DNA from: Branchiostoma belcheri
Taxonomy: Eukaryota; Chordata; Leptocardii; Amphioxiformes; Branchiostomatidae
Direction: 5' to 3'
Length of the DNA stretch: 64,000 nt
Assembly: GCF_001625305.1 (NCBI RefSeq)
Contig: NW_017802491.1
Location: 2,344,245-2,408,244 of the forward strand
The position numbers and the translations under genes are program-made. The notes under the pieces are model-generated. The model ran no database searches and was not told where the DNA came from. It saw only the letters and a program-made list of their open reading frames with translations. Position 1 is the stretch's first letter, and every line of letters starts with the position of its first letter. Positions 12,801 to 25,000 of the stretch are shown in pieces.

Positions 12801-15800
12801 CTGGACAATTTCACATGCCAGTGGGGCCTGGCATGGACATGAAAGTGCTACATGAGTTTGCTGACAAGGAGGTACAATATTTGGGCTTTGTTAAACCCAT
12901 TTACTGTGCTATCTATCTCGAGTCAACTTATTTCTGTATGCGAACAGATATTATACTTGTAAGTTGTAAAATACCTTAAATTTTAGATGGGAAAGTATTT
13001 GAAAAAATATCTATGTAGTTTGGAAACAGTGAATTTAACCTATTTTGAAAATTTCAAGGCTCTTACTCTTAGTCACATTCCAGCATTACAAATTCTAGGA
13101 ACAAAATATTCAGTAGGTTGCCACCTGGTTGTAGAACCTTGTGCCGTATCATCACTGTTTGCTTAGAATTCATTCTTACATCCGGACTCTTCAACTGGGA
13201 GGTCAAGTTGGAAGTTTCAGTCACTAGAAAGGTTGTAGTCTCTCCATGTATGGTAGTTTTAGCTCCTACTGAAGTGATAGTTCAGATAGTTCATAGTCTT
13301 GTTAAACAGGAGGTATATCCTGGTGAAGTTTGATGGGAAGTAGGTGTGATGTGACATCTGGCCATAGCAATAGTGTCTCTTGGTTCTTGGCAGTAAGGTT
13401 GCAAAGTTGCCACTTGAAAAACATCCATTTACTGTATATGTTAAGGGGATGGTAATGATACCAGCATTAGTTGCAAGCTGAAGTCCTCTCAAAGTTTTGC
13501 TTTCCATTTTTCTGTTGTCACAACAGACATCTTTAAATGAAAAAAAGTTGTGCAGTCCTAACTTAAAAACCAAAGCTACAACTGTAGTCCACAGAAACTG
13601 ATTATATATATAGGGTATTATATGCTATTCGCACATATTCAACTTCAGAAATTTTGTGATACCTAAAATTAACTTAGATATTCCAATAATGTAGTTGTAC
13701 ATCTATACATCTCCTTTATGTGTGATATCTGATTCGGAAGAGTGATATTTGGAACTGATATGTAAGTAATGTAAGGTCTGACAGAATGTACTCTTGACAG
13801 TCTAGTTCAAGAGTTCGAACCTTATCTACTGTCGATATCTAATGCAGTTTGCAGGTTTGTTAGGCCATATTACAGGTGAGTTATCCATTCATGTGTGTCA
13901 TGCCTAGTTCCAGCTTGCTGACCTTCAGGACTCTATTAGTTTCTTAAGTACTACAACCACAAAACCCTACGAAGGCCACACAAAATGTAGAATCCTGCTC
14001 TAAAGCGAATGCCGGGCCGTCATATCTGTTGCTTAGTATTCAGGTCTCTGCCCTGCCCTGCCTTTGTAGATGACAGCTGGCATGATGGATGAGAGGACAA
14101 ACAAACCAAGGTCAGCCAGACAGCCTGGCTCGCCAGGGTAACCACCCTGAGTTGACTGTCTCCCAGTCAGACCCACTTCCACTATTGACACTCCTGCAAT
14201 CTCCATTTATGATCTTTGTTAGAGAAACCTTGTCTGCTTTTCATGTTGAATAACAAATATGCTGAGTCTTTGATCTCATGTCTTGGTTTCATCTTTCTCT
14301 CATTCTTTCATTCCCTTTTTCTTTCATTTACATTAATTTGTTTGTGTTTTTAAACCAAACTTTTTTCTTGCTACCATCTACATACAAATGTACATATTTC
14401 CTCTTGTCATTTCTTCCAGCGTTCTCCCTACAAAATGTATGCCAATTGATGAAGTCATACATATGAATAACACTGCAAAAGTCATTCATCTTGTTCCTGC
14501 TGACTCATACCTCTAGTAAAAAGAAATTTGTTAAAGTTTGAAAGTCTGTCAAGATTTCATGCACAGATGAGGAAAGTTAAAATTAAGGACTTTCCTAGTC
14601 TGCACTGGTTTTTTTAGAGAGCTGATGTAAAGTGACTTATCTCAGTGCTGCGTGTCCGTACCCACAATGTTTATGGCTGTCCATGACACATTTACACTTG
14701 TCTGATGATGCAATTTGTGTCGATGGTTGGTTCTGTGCTAGTTGACCTAATTCTAGTTCGATAATGAGATTTCCTAAGCCTGTTCCATGTTTTCTTTAAC
14801 CCCACTGGTACATCAATTCAATTAAACATGAAAACAGGAAGATAAAAGAGGTACAGAGTTGTATATGTATAACTGGGAACCTGGCCTTTGTCCTGACACA
14901 TTTTCAGTTGTGACTAAAGTGGAGTATTACCAAAGAAGGTAACTAAATGTGTCCCCCTTAAGGCCTTAATCTTTGATGGCCAGGAATAGCATTTGTTTCT
15001 AAAATGGCTGGAATTATCAAAGTATTGTGTAGGATGGGTCAATGCCGGCTCCATGATTTGTTTGCCTTCCCTGATAAGAGTCTCCTTGGTAAGAAGGCTG
15101 CTGTGTTGAAACCTGTGTTTTCTTTCTCAAGTCTATGTACTTGACAGAAGTCAACAGGCCTGGCAGTCCAAACTTTTCCCTACAAGATCTTTGTGGCAAA
15201 ACTAGTTGTGTGGACATCGCTTTCAAATCACTCCCCCTATCATGTTCCAACCCTCCGGGGAACATTAAAGCACAGCCAGCCTTCATAAAAGAACTGTATA
15301 AAGTAAACTGCTCTTGATCAATTGTGCCTTCAAGGTGTATAGCCACAGGTGAGTGATCTATTAAACCAGGTGGTCCATTGAAAAAATTTGGAGATAGCCT
15401 CCATACTTTTGACTGAGAGTGTTTTTCTTGGTAGGAGGGGGAACAGCTTGAAAGTGTCAGGAGAATTTGTAGAAGATAAGTAGTGTGAAATAAACACACC
15501 GACATGCGGAGCAGCCTTGAGACAAGTCCCTTGACCTTTTCATGAAAACCTTGCTCCTTTTAAAGGTTTCATTTCATCCAACAGGTTTCAGAGTAACAAT
15601 TTTCACCAGAGACAGCCAGTGTAAGTGCTTGAAACATTCACTGGAACGTGCTCACATAGCCGTGTATTATGTTATGAATTATTAGCTTAAGTACATTTGG
15701 ACAATATTATTGTTTTGGGCCAGACCATTAGAAGTGAAGAAAAACACTACCAAAGCCTATCCCATTTATGTGCTTGGGTGGTTCCATAGACTAAAGCAAG

Positions 15801-18100
15801 GATAGTTATTGTTTCTACTAACTCTTAGTAGATTGACAGGAATCAAACAACCTCAGAGCTGCTACAAGAGATAAACATGATATTCAAAAGAAACTGTGAT
15901 TTTATCTGCTCGGCACCCTGTTGTTTTCTTCCCTAACGAGGCCAGCCCCAATCAGCAGGCCGGGTCGATGACAGCTAGTGGGAGTCCCAGCGGGCAGATG
16001 ACACCTGAGATAAGGGATGTCAGCCACACAAAAGTTCGGCAGCCTTTCCCTGCCCCACCTGTGTAACCTGATACCCCGGCTCCGCTTGCCACTCTACCTG
16101 AGTTGGAAAGTTCAAACCTTTCAACTCCATCTTGACATTTGCTCCGACCGCCCCATTCAAACAATGAGCCCGGCTTCCCTCTCCGAGCTAGGTTTCCCTT
16201 GAATGGAGGGCAGAGGGAGATGAAAGGGCCACGCACACAGAGCCCCAAGTACACCTGTGTAATGTGACACTGTTGGAGCAGGTGTTGGCACAAGTGATTT
16301 ATAGGTGTCCAAGACCTCTGGGCGTTTGTCTTCATAGAATATGGATAAAGCAAGGCCTTCTTCTGACAGACGTGGAGGTGATTAAAGAAAGCGGCGCTCA
16401 ATAATTTTGTTCTGTCAGGGAGGACAGGAAGTGGAATATGACGTGCTTCCCTTGAACTGTGGTCGGCCGCTCATTTGAAGTGCGCCTGGTTGAGAAAGAA
16501 CAATGCTGAGAGTTATGATTAGATGGGCATAACCGGATTAAAGGTAAACGTTCACACAGAAGAAAGGAAGGATTAGACAGCTATTGTGGAGCAAAACTAC
16601 CTGTGGGAAATTGTCAACTGTTCTGCCACACCTTGTGTGACTTGGTGTTATATTGACTTTCGAACTATTAGATTGTGCTCAATCACACGACCCAAGATAT
16701 AGCAGACAGTTCAGATAATCTGTCTAAGATGCAAACACTGCGTTGGTAAGACCACTGAGGAGGGAGGCCCTGACTTGATCTGGAGGTCCAGGCTTGGGCT
16801 GTAGGTACACATGGAAAAAAGGGCAATGTCTTTAATCACGGAACCCCAAATATCCCCGACAATTCAGATAAATGTGTCTGGGCAGCAAACAGAACTGTGA
16901 TTAAACTGCTTGTGCAGGAAGTGGGGACAAGTGGTTATTTCTCCTGATGTTTGTAGGATGGTTACCATGGTGATAGTACAGTGGAACAAGGTAAATAGTA
17001 TGATACAAGAACACCTGCACCTCTTGTTAAATGCACTTGGGCAACAAAGTGGGTCGATGTGAGTACATACTCGTCACAGATTATAGTTTACATAGTTGCC
17101 CAGTGCCCAGACCATGTGCTGGGCAGTTAGAGCCTTGTATTACCACTTGATAGAAGTTCCTTGGAGACAGGGAAACTTGAAGGCGTCAAAAAAGTGACAC
17201 ATAGTGGAAAGGCCTTGCTTCAATGGGTTGAGTAAATGCTTTCTTTTATTACCGTGTGTTCTAATCAAAATACGATTCAAAAGATGAAGTACGTTTGGTG
17301 TTTGATAACAACTCATTGGACTGATGTACTTCAGAGATCCCCTAAAATTTTAGATACACATTACTATTATCAAGGAGACCCTTACTTTAGTATGTACCCA
17401 TCATTTAAGGTAGTCTTTGATCATTTCTGACTAATATGTGCTTATACAGTAATTGTAAACACCTTTTCACTCCTGTTCAATTTATCTCGATGTGTATCGT
17501 TTTATTTGTTTTTATTTAGGCCGTTTCAGATCAATAACTTGTTTCTTGAATTTTTGTCCCAGATTTGGAAGTATCGTATTACAGTCTTTTAAAAATGTTT
17601 CCTTTCATGATACATGTACTTTTTTTACTTAAAGTCTAACTGATTCTACTCCAGTCTTAAGTACGGTGTGCAAATCATTTCCTCAATTTCTACCAGAAGC
17701 AACACTGAGCTGCAGCAGCAGTGTACAAGCTCCATCCATGCAATCTAAATTTGATCAGTGCTGTCAGGTCCAAGTTCCATTTATCACGGCATGACTCAGG
17801 ACAGCAGGGCAAACATCCTCAGCAGCCTGACCCAGTCTTGGCGCCACTTCCACCACGTCACGTGACTCCTAATTAATTAAACTTCTTCAAACAATTGTTA
17901 CGGAACGTTGGGCAGGGTGAATGGTCTCTCCTCCAGCCAGGCAGACACCAACACTGCCCAGACAAAAGATGTAAACTTGAAAAGTCATGGTGATCTGCAG
18001 AACAGGAAGAGAAAACATTGATGCACAGGTGCAGGCGGTGGGCAGAACAGGTGTCAGGAAAAAGTTCAAAAGTGTTGTTCTGTAACATTGGGGTTCGAGG
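6900..18100. other. CpG-poor noncoding stretch
   Basis: CpG drops sharply: I count 7 in 13021-13980. Strong acceptor-like tracts occur near 12710 and 14420 without matching donors. Isolated donors occur at 13875 and 15350. The longest frame (minus, 15017-15505, 162 codons) has no domain I recognise and overlaps simple intergenic-looking sequence. Nothing further is supportable. Confidence 0.55.
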
Positions 18101-18144
18101 GTTATCAACTGGCCAGTCTAACTGGTCTGGACCTTTTAGCCTTG

Positions 18145-18200
18145 TGGTTGGTGTGTTGGATTCATGAGCGGGCGGCAATGGTTCAGTGTAGATTTGAATC
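18145..18200 (+). repeat. Possible degraded tRNA-derived SINE head
   Basis: TGGTTGGTGTGTTGG (18145-18159) resembles a pol III A box, and GATTTGAATC (18191-18200) resembles a decayed B box (consensus GTTCGAATC) at a plausible distance. The sequence does not fold as a functional tRNA. I see no second copy in the window, so a SINE fragment is only a suggestion. Confidence 0.22.
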
Positions 18201-18464
18201 ATGGGACCTGGGTATTACTAGAAAAGGAACACTGGGAAAAGATCCCAAGAAATATTTCTTGGCAATACCCACAGCCATCCCAATATTACAAATTAATCAT
18301 AGGACCGAGGATGTTTTCAATTTCTGATAATTACACAAGGTGAGATTAGTTCACCAATTAAGCAAAATTGGAAGAATTGTATGATTAAGGAAAAATTGGA
18401 GGAAGTCTGCTATTGTATTTGAAATTAAATGTTCCTTGTAATGTTTCTGCCTTTCTCTTGGCAG

Positions 18465-18611
18465 ATCATGAAGTGTCCAGCCAAGCCAGCCTCATTACCT
18501 GTTCAGGCATTCCAGCCGTCTGCACTGCTGCCGGACCGCGTCTCGAGCAGGTTCTCATCGCTCACCTGTCTGTTCCGTCTCACCTGTGCACTTCTCCAAA
18601 TTCTGTTCCAG
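18465..18611 (+). other. Candidate exon A of a plus-strand spliced transcript
   Basis: The 147-base segment has a strong 3' splice site (TTTCTGCCTTTCTCTTGGCAG before 18465) in the plus strand and a donor CCAG/GTAATT after 18611. Two frames are open across it. In phase 0 it would join exon B (19028) and then stop after about 12 codons. It is more GC-rich than its flanks. The predicted peptide is serine- and leucine-rich with no domain I recognise. It could be a UTR, a lncRNA exon or coincidence. Confidence 0.28.
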
Positions 18612-19027
18612 GTAATTAGAGGAAGACAATGGGGCTTGTTTGTGATGTACACAGGGCAGCAGGCCCAGCTGGAGAACTAATGGAGAATTGTTACTGTAAA
18701 CAGCAGTCAGCAACGTCAGGTGAAACTGTACACTTGGGATGACACTTTCTCTGAAGGGAAAGTAAATTTTCTGTGTGTCCATTAAACTACCCTCCTCAGT
18801 CATACGTGAAGTTGGTTACAGTTCCTGTTTTGCAGTAGAAGGCATACAAAGTAATAGAAGATGGGACATGACGGCTTGTGTTGAAATGATTGATGATTTT
18901 TCATTCTGGTAAAATGCATCCTTGGTTCTCTATCTTTGGAACAGCCAGAGAAGCATGAACATGTCAACCTTGTAAGAAACACGAGAAGCATCCTGATGCT
19001 TTTTCTCCTTTGAACTCTTCTTTCTAG

Positions 19028-19083
19028 GTTAACAAACTAAAGCGGAAGAGGCCTGACTGTGACTGACTCAGTCCAGTTACTCT
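19028..19083 (+). other. Candidate exon B of a plus-strand spliced transcript
   Basis: The 56-base segment is bounded by CTCTTCTTTCTAG and by CTCT/GTAAGTA, both close to consensus, and lies 416 bases after candidate exon A. Read in phase 0 from exon A it gives a basic run (KLKRKRPD) and then a stop. Strong signals on both sides of a short segment make it one of the better exon candidates in the CpG-poor region. Confidence 0.3.
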
Positions 19084-22000
19084 GTAAGTATTGACCTTGG
19101 GAGAATAGATAAGGAAGAGACAAGGTCAAGGTGAAAGGAAAGGAACTGGTCAAGAGCTGTTGTGCAGCTTTTTTGTTCTTGGCATACTTTCAACTAAAAT
19201 GAGACAGTAATTATCAATTGGTACAAGAAGCACTAAGATGATAAGAAACTGTCAGACACTACTTTTCTCCTCATCTTCACAAAAAAAAGAAAGCAGACCG
19301 GATGTGAGTATAGGTTGTGTTCTGGTTTAAACTGATGTTTTGAAAAGCAGTATTATCATTGTGATGGTGTTTGCTTGACCTGTTTTCTTCCTTTGTATTT
19401 GTTCACAGCTTTAGCTGTTAAATCTGACAAACTTCCGTTACTTAACCCAGTGAATCACTCTGTCAATCTGTTTTTGTCTCGTCTATTATATTTGCAGACG
19501 TATGTGTAATGTCTAATTTTAATTTGTTGTTCTGTTTATGAGTCTTTCTTTGAGAAATGTCAGAAATTGATTTGGTGAACTGTAGCTAGCTGTCTACTTA
19601 TTTTACTAGTACAATGATGCTAAAACATGAATCCAGCAAAGATCAAGTGCATCGAGTATCTTGTCCTTGGCATCCATGTGTCCCAGAGAAAGTGAGGATG
19701 GAGACAAGTTGATGAAGAAACAAAACCTCCCAAAGAGCAGGGCTGGTTTTTATCTTGTAACACTTGTTTACCTGTCTGATGGTCATCTGGGCAGGGATAA
19801 TGAGCTGGTAATTAAGTCAGGTATCAGGTGTTTTAATGATGTCCCACATGGACAGGTTGTCACTAGAGAGGATGGCCCACCTGGTAGGGTGGAAGGGGTG
19901 TAGATGCCTTATTTAGGAACTTCTGGATCCTCACATTGCAAGGTGGCTACTTATCACTGCACAGGCAGAAAATAGCATCACTAAAATGGTCAGTTAGGAA
20001 CTAGAGCATAAACTCATCTTACTTGATGATCTTAGCTGTATTCTCAGTAAAGGGTTTAGTTTTTAAGGCTAAGTGTATTCTGGCCAATCAGTAGATTTGT
20101 TTGTTGGTTCTTCCTTTGTGACAAGGAAATCCTACAAATTCAGGGTATAATGGGTGTATGGCCGGGACACAGGCGGTGGCATTAGTAAATACAACAAGGT
20201 TGCTGTAGTGTGATTACTGGTCATTGTGTTTCCTTGTTTCATTACAGAACTTGTATTCTATGTGAAATCTGGTATACTCTGGTATTAATTTGCCTTGTCT
20301 TTGAATACTTGCCTGTCATACTCATCATCACCATATGATAACTGCTACATTGGTACTGTCAGACTCAGAGGTACAGTAAATGTAAAATGCCAACTCAGTC
20401 TCAGAACATTTGTAGAAGTCGTTTCTTTGCTGTCACAGAGAAAGTATGGCAATTTCAACAGATATGTTTGGTACAACAGTTTGCAGGTCTTTGTCTTACA
20501 CTTACAACATGATATTGTGTCCCTAATCACATAATGAACTGACATCTTTCACAATCTTTGATCTGTGCACATGGAGAAATTCAAGAGTTGTTTAGTAGGA
20601 GCTGTTCACTTTGGAGGTCTGGTCTGCACTTGTTCTGGGGAAAAGAAAAGTGGCAAGGGATATTAGTGATGTCCTTAATGGCCAGGAATGGAGTTCAAGG
20701 AATGTTAATGATCCCAGAGTTCCCACCAAATCCGACTGTCGAGTGCCTTATTGTCGGGTCTAAAAAGGAAAGAAGAGCCTTCCTGTCTGCCAAAGTAATT
20801 TTCATAAGAAAATGTTGTGACTTAGATTTTTTGAAGAGACAAAACATTTTGGAAAGCACCATTGTGAAGCCATCTGGTATGAGATGATAATGTAAGGGTC
20901 ATCTCTGGTGACCCTCCATCCAGGCTCCCTAATAATTGCATAATTCCAAGGAAATGTCTTCATATCTGAAGGCTGTGAAGCTGCCCTGGTTGTACCAATG
21001 GCAGGCTCCCATCTATTGGGCGGCTAATCCACCCCTGTTAAAACATTAAGCAGTGCCGGGTATCACACTACCATGCTTCCAACGCTGCACTGCAAAAGGG
21101 TGTTAGAAAGAAAAATGTAGAAATCCCTGGATTACTCTGAACATGCATTGGTCTGAAACCGGAGCATGTTTTAAGCCTGTTTTGCTCCAGTAACCATGTC
21201 CCCCTGCCCTGGGACCTGCCAAGAGTAGATAGACTTATAGGTCTTAGCACAGACCATTACTCCAGAATCCCTCTCAACAACTGCGGAGTGGGGGGTTGGT
21301 CAGGTGAGTGGCAGGTCTTATCTCTATCTGGGATGTCCAGCCTGTTCCACATGGCAGCTTTGCCCCTGCCCTCTCCATCAGAACTGGGACACTCAAAGTC
21401 ACACAGGCCTCCTCAAGGATTTGGACCTACAACATATGATGATAAGATCAAGTACTGCAAATAAAACCATTTGCCTGGAATAGGTCTGTTACATCTTGAG
21501 GACCCTTAAAGCTTTTTTGGAAGGCTTTAACTGATGTGAAGCACTAATGGAACAGCGATTAACAAGACCAAGCTCTGAAGAAGAGGATAATCATGTTAAT
21601 GTCAGAGCTGATTAGAGCTGTATGTAACACTGCATCTCGCAAAAATGGAGAGTCTGATTCCTCACCAAATGCCCACACCTGGGCTCCTACAAGGACTTGT
21701 TCCTCCTCCCTCTCCATCAGGACCAGATGCTCCTGTGAGAGTGTCCTGAATGTCCACAGTGGCAACCTGCCAGAGCTGCTCCCCTGCACCTGTTAGATCC
21801 TTACCCAGGAGGCCATGGCTGATGGATGTGTGCTGCTGGGTAACTTCTGGTATGTAGCCTGGCAGGTGCTCTCACTGTGGCATTCTCTGTGGCTTTCTGT
21901 TCCATGATAAACTCTGACAAACTTGGTCAGACTGGCTGGAAAACAGAGCCACAGCAAACAGGTGCACAGCTCTCAAAGGACATGGGTTATTCTGTGGTAG

Positions 22001-25000
22001 ACATAGTAAACTTGCCTTTAGGACAGAAAGAGACAGACATTTTCTGGGGAAGTTTACTCCTGATGAGAGCTTCCTAATCTTCTAATGGACAAACAAGGAA
22101 GAGTTGTAGGGACTGTTGAGACAGAAAACACTGTTAGAAATAGAACAAGAACTTCAAGAAGTTTTGAAGATTGCCCAGAAAAGTTGATACTGGTAAGTGA
22201 TCGAATGATGAAAAAGAATTGGTGTTATTTCTATCCAGTGTACGGCCTTGTAGAATTATTAGATAGATCGATGATGTCTAAAAGATGAGTTGAGGAGAGG
22301 GAGGGGGTGTGCCTGGGCCCCCATCTCTCCAACCAGGTGCTCGGGGTGTTTATCGTTTCACCCCAAACCTAAACACGTGCAGTTTGCTCAGGCTTCCATT
22401 TTCATGTCCCCTCTTCACTCCTTCATGGTAACTGATATGAGGAGGGGAGTTAGGGGCTAGGGTTACCTGCACACACAAAGGAAATTTGGGGAGAAAATAG
22501 ATTTTTGTTTTGCAGTTTTCTCAAGCAGCTTGTCCTAATGAGGAAGCTAAGTGGATGGGTAAATAGTGAAATGGGGGATCGGATGTCCAGGTGGATCGGG
22601 TTAGGCCGGCGCCATTGTTCCACGCTAACGGTCCCGCAGCGCTGCCGTGTAAATCGGCAGGAAGTGGTCAACACTGTCACAGGAAGTTTATCTGGCTGGA
22701 CCTCAGGACAATCCCCACAAGCTTGTTTGTCACATTGTGGGATGTTTACCCAAAGTGACACCTGCTTAAGTGTCATGTTGTACCCCATACACCTGTCTAG
22801 TTGTTACAGTTTGGTGGTCAGTTTGATGGTCAGTTGCAACAATAAAAGTTGTAGATGCATGGGTCAACAATGTTCTACTTCATTCTGTAGACAGTTGTCT
22901 GTCCAAACACTTGAAAACCTGCACTTGACCTAAAGGTATTCTAGCTTCAGATGATTGCGTAGATTACACTACCACAAAAACAACTTTTATCACAGTTCTA
23001 TCAGTGATAACACTTGGCAAAAGATGGGTGTGGGGCAGGCCTGGGAATGGGGCCATTGAAAAATTGAATTAGTGAAATGGGTCAAGGTTTGTGGGGAACT
23101 TGGGTTAGTGTGCTTTCAAAAAAGTGCTGCCAGAAAATGTAGTGCATTGACCTTACCCTAGACTTGGCAACCATTCAATTACCAGGAACAAAAGGTTATA
23201 TTTAGGTTATTTTTACCTATAAACAACTTTCTGTAGGATTTCTTTGGTCAGATGTGGATCAAGCCATTGAAAGACTAGTTTTGTAACATTTTCTCCACTG
23301 GTTTTCTTATGCTTTAGATACATTTTGAGAGACATCTTGCACTGACACTTCCAAGGGAAGGATGTTTTTTGCCCCCGCCACGCGCCAATAGGTCAAAGGG
23401 TAGGTAAGGCAACCTGCATTTTATTGTTGACTGAAGAAATGATTGTTGACAGAAAAAGTCACATTGTACTATTTGTAGTTTAAAACCGAGCCTCTCTGTT
23501 GTTTTACCTTTGAGGGTGAGATATTGATGACCGGATGAAGTTGTCTTTTGGCACGGGTTGGGTGTGTGCCTCATCCACAGCTACAGATGCACTTAACATT
23601 GTTTATAGTGGGAACAATGTTGTGTGGAACAATATTGTGTGGCGATACATAACTGTAGCGGTGCTGGGGATGTGTCAATATCGTAGTCTTTGTTTCAGCC
23701 GGCGGGGGGCTGACGGCTGGACTTCCGCTGCTGTTGTGTTTTCTGTTGATGAATTGACGGGCGCGAGATGAAACCGACGCCACACCAAGTGGAAGCACAA
23801 GTGCTGTTGTCCCCAGGCACGTGCCAGACTCAAGTACGGGTCTCACACGAGCGGTTAACTCTTTGTCTCAACCTGTAATGCCAAAGTATGATGATGGAGT
23901 AATTATCCATGTTCCGATGTATGTCACCAGGAATAGAAGGAAAGGAGCTTTGCCTTTGAAATTTTCATTCACAGAGGATGAAAACAAGCAGCCAAGACTA
24001 TCTACACACCATACAAGAAAAAGATGATTATTGAAGAAATTAAAAAGATAACCCATGAAGATAACTTCATACTCGTCCTACCATGAGTTAACAGGTGGTT
24101 GCCTAGATTTGCATATTACTTGCACAGCATTGTACATAAATCATGGAGCATTCCTTAACTTATATATGCGCCTTCAAAGTTTGGTCATGATCATTTGGGG
24201 CAAAAGTAGATTTCATACCAGGTAGGTAGGGCTCTCCAGCATATGGAGGTCTAAGGAAAGGTTGTTGATTTAATTTGACTGACTGAATTGCTAGGAACAA
24301 CCTGTTTGAGTCATAAACTCATTTACATAGTTCATGATCGTATTAAGTTCAACATTGAAGCATGTACATTTGATACAAATGAAGGATTTGAAACATATAG
24401 TCATCTACATATGATTACTAGGTGCATCAACTTTAATTAGCCATGACACAAGGAGGCTAAAAAGTGCTTAATTGTGTGTCTCTTGGCACATGGCATGAAA
24501 ATGTCACCACTACTTAAGTTGAAAACCGTGATTTCTGCCTCATTAAGGCAACTGAAACTGCCACCTTGATAATGTCTTCACTTTTGTGCTGTGTTGATGA
24601 CCTTTATCTAATCATCACTGTTAAAGGTCATCAGATGGGGGTGGGATAACACTCAGCTCAGACCTGTCACTTCAAAGAACATGGGTTCTGTTAGAGGTCA
24701 GCCATATAATGAGGTATTGCATAACCAAAGGGTGGAGGCAGTCAACCTGCCTGGATCAATTAGACAAATAACTCCACAGAACCCACTGAGCTGTCACAGA
24801 TGTCATACCCATACAGAATAGGACCTCATCTTCAGAAGGAAGAGAGATAATGTCTTCTTTAATTAATCTATTGTGATATCCCAGGAGGTGTGAAATCGAT
24901 TTCAAATCTCTCAACAATCAAAGCGGTTTAGGGATTAAGTCTGCACTTTGAAGTATCTGAGCCTTTCTCTTGGGATGATTAAATCTGACCTTCAGTGTCA

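Noticed and set aside
15017..15505. 162-codon minus-strand open frame
   Set aside because: It is the longest frame outside Kir, but has no recognisable domain, no signal peptide and no gene-like context. Frames of this size are expected by chance in 64 kb on six frames.
22505..22933. 142-codon plus-strand frame, cysteine- and serine-rich
   Set aside because: There are no splice or promoter signals and no known motif. The composition follows local TGT/TCC-rich sequence.
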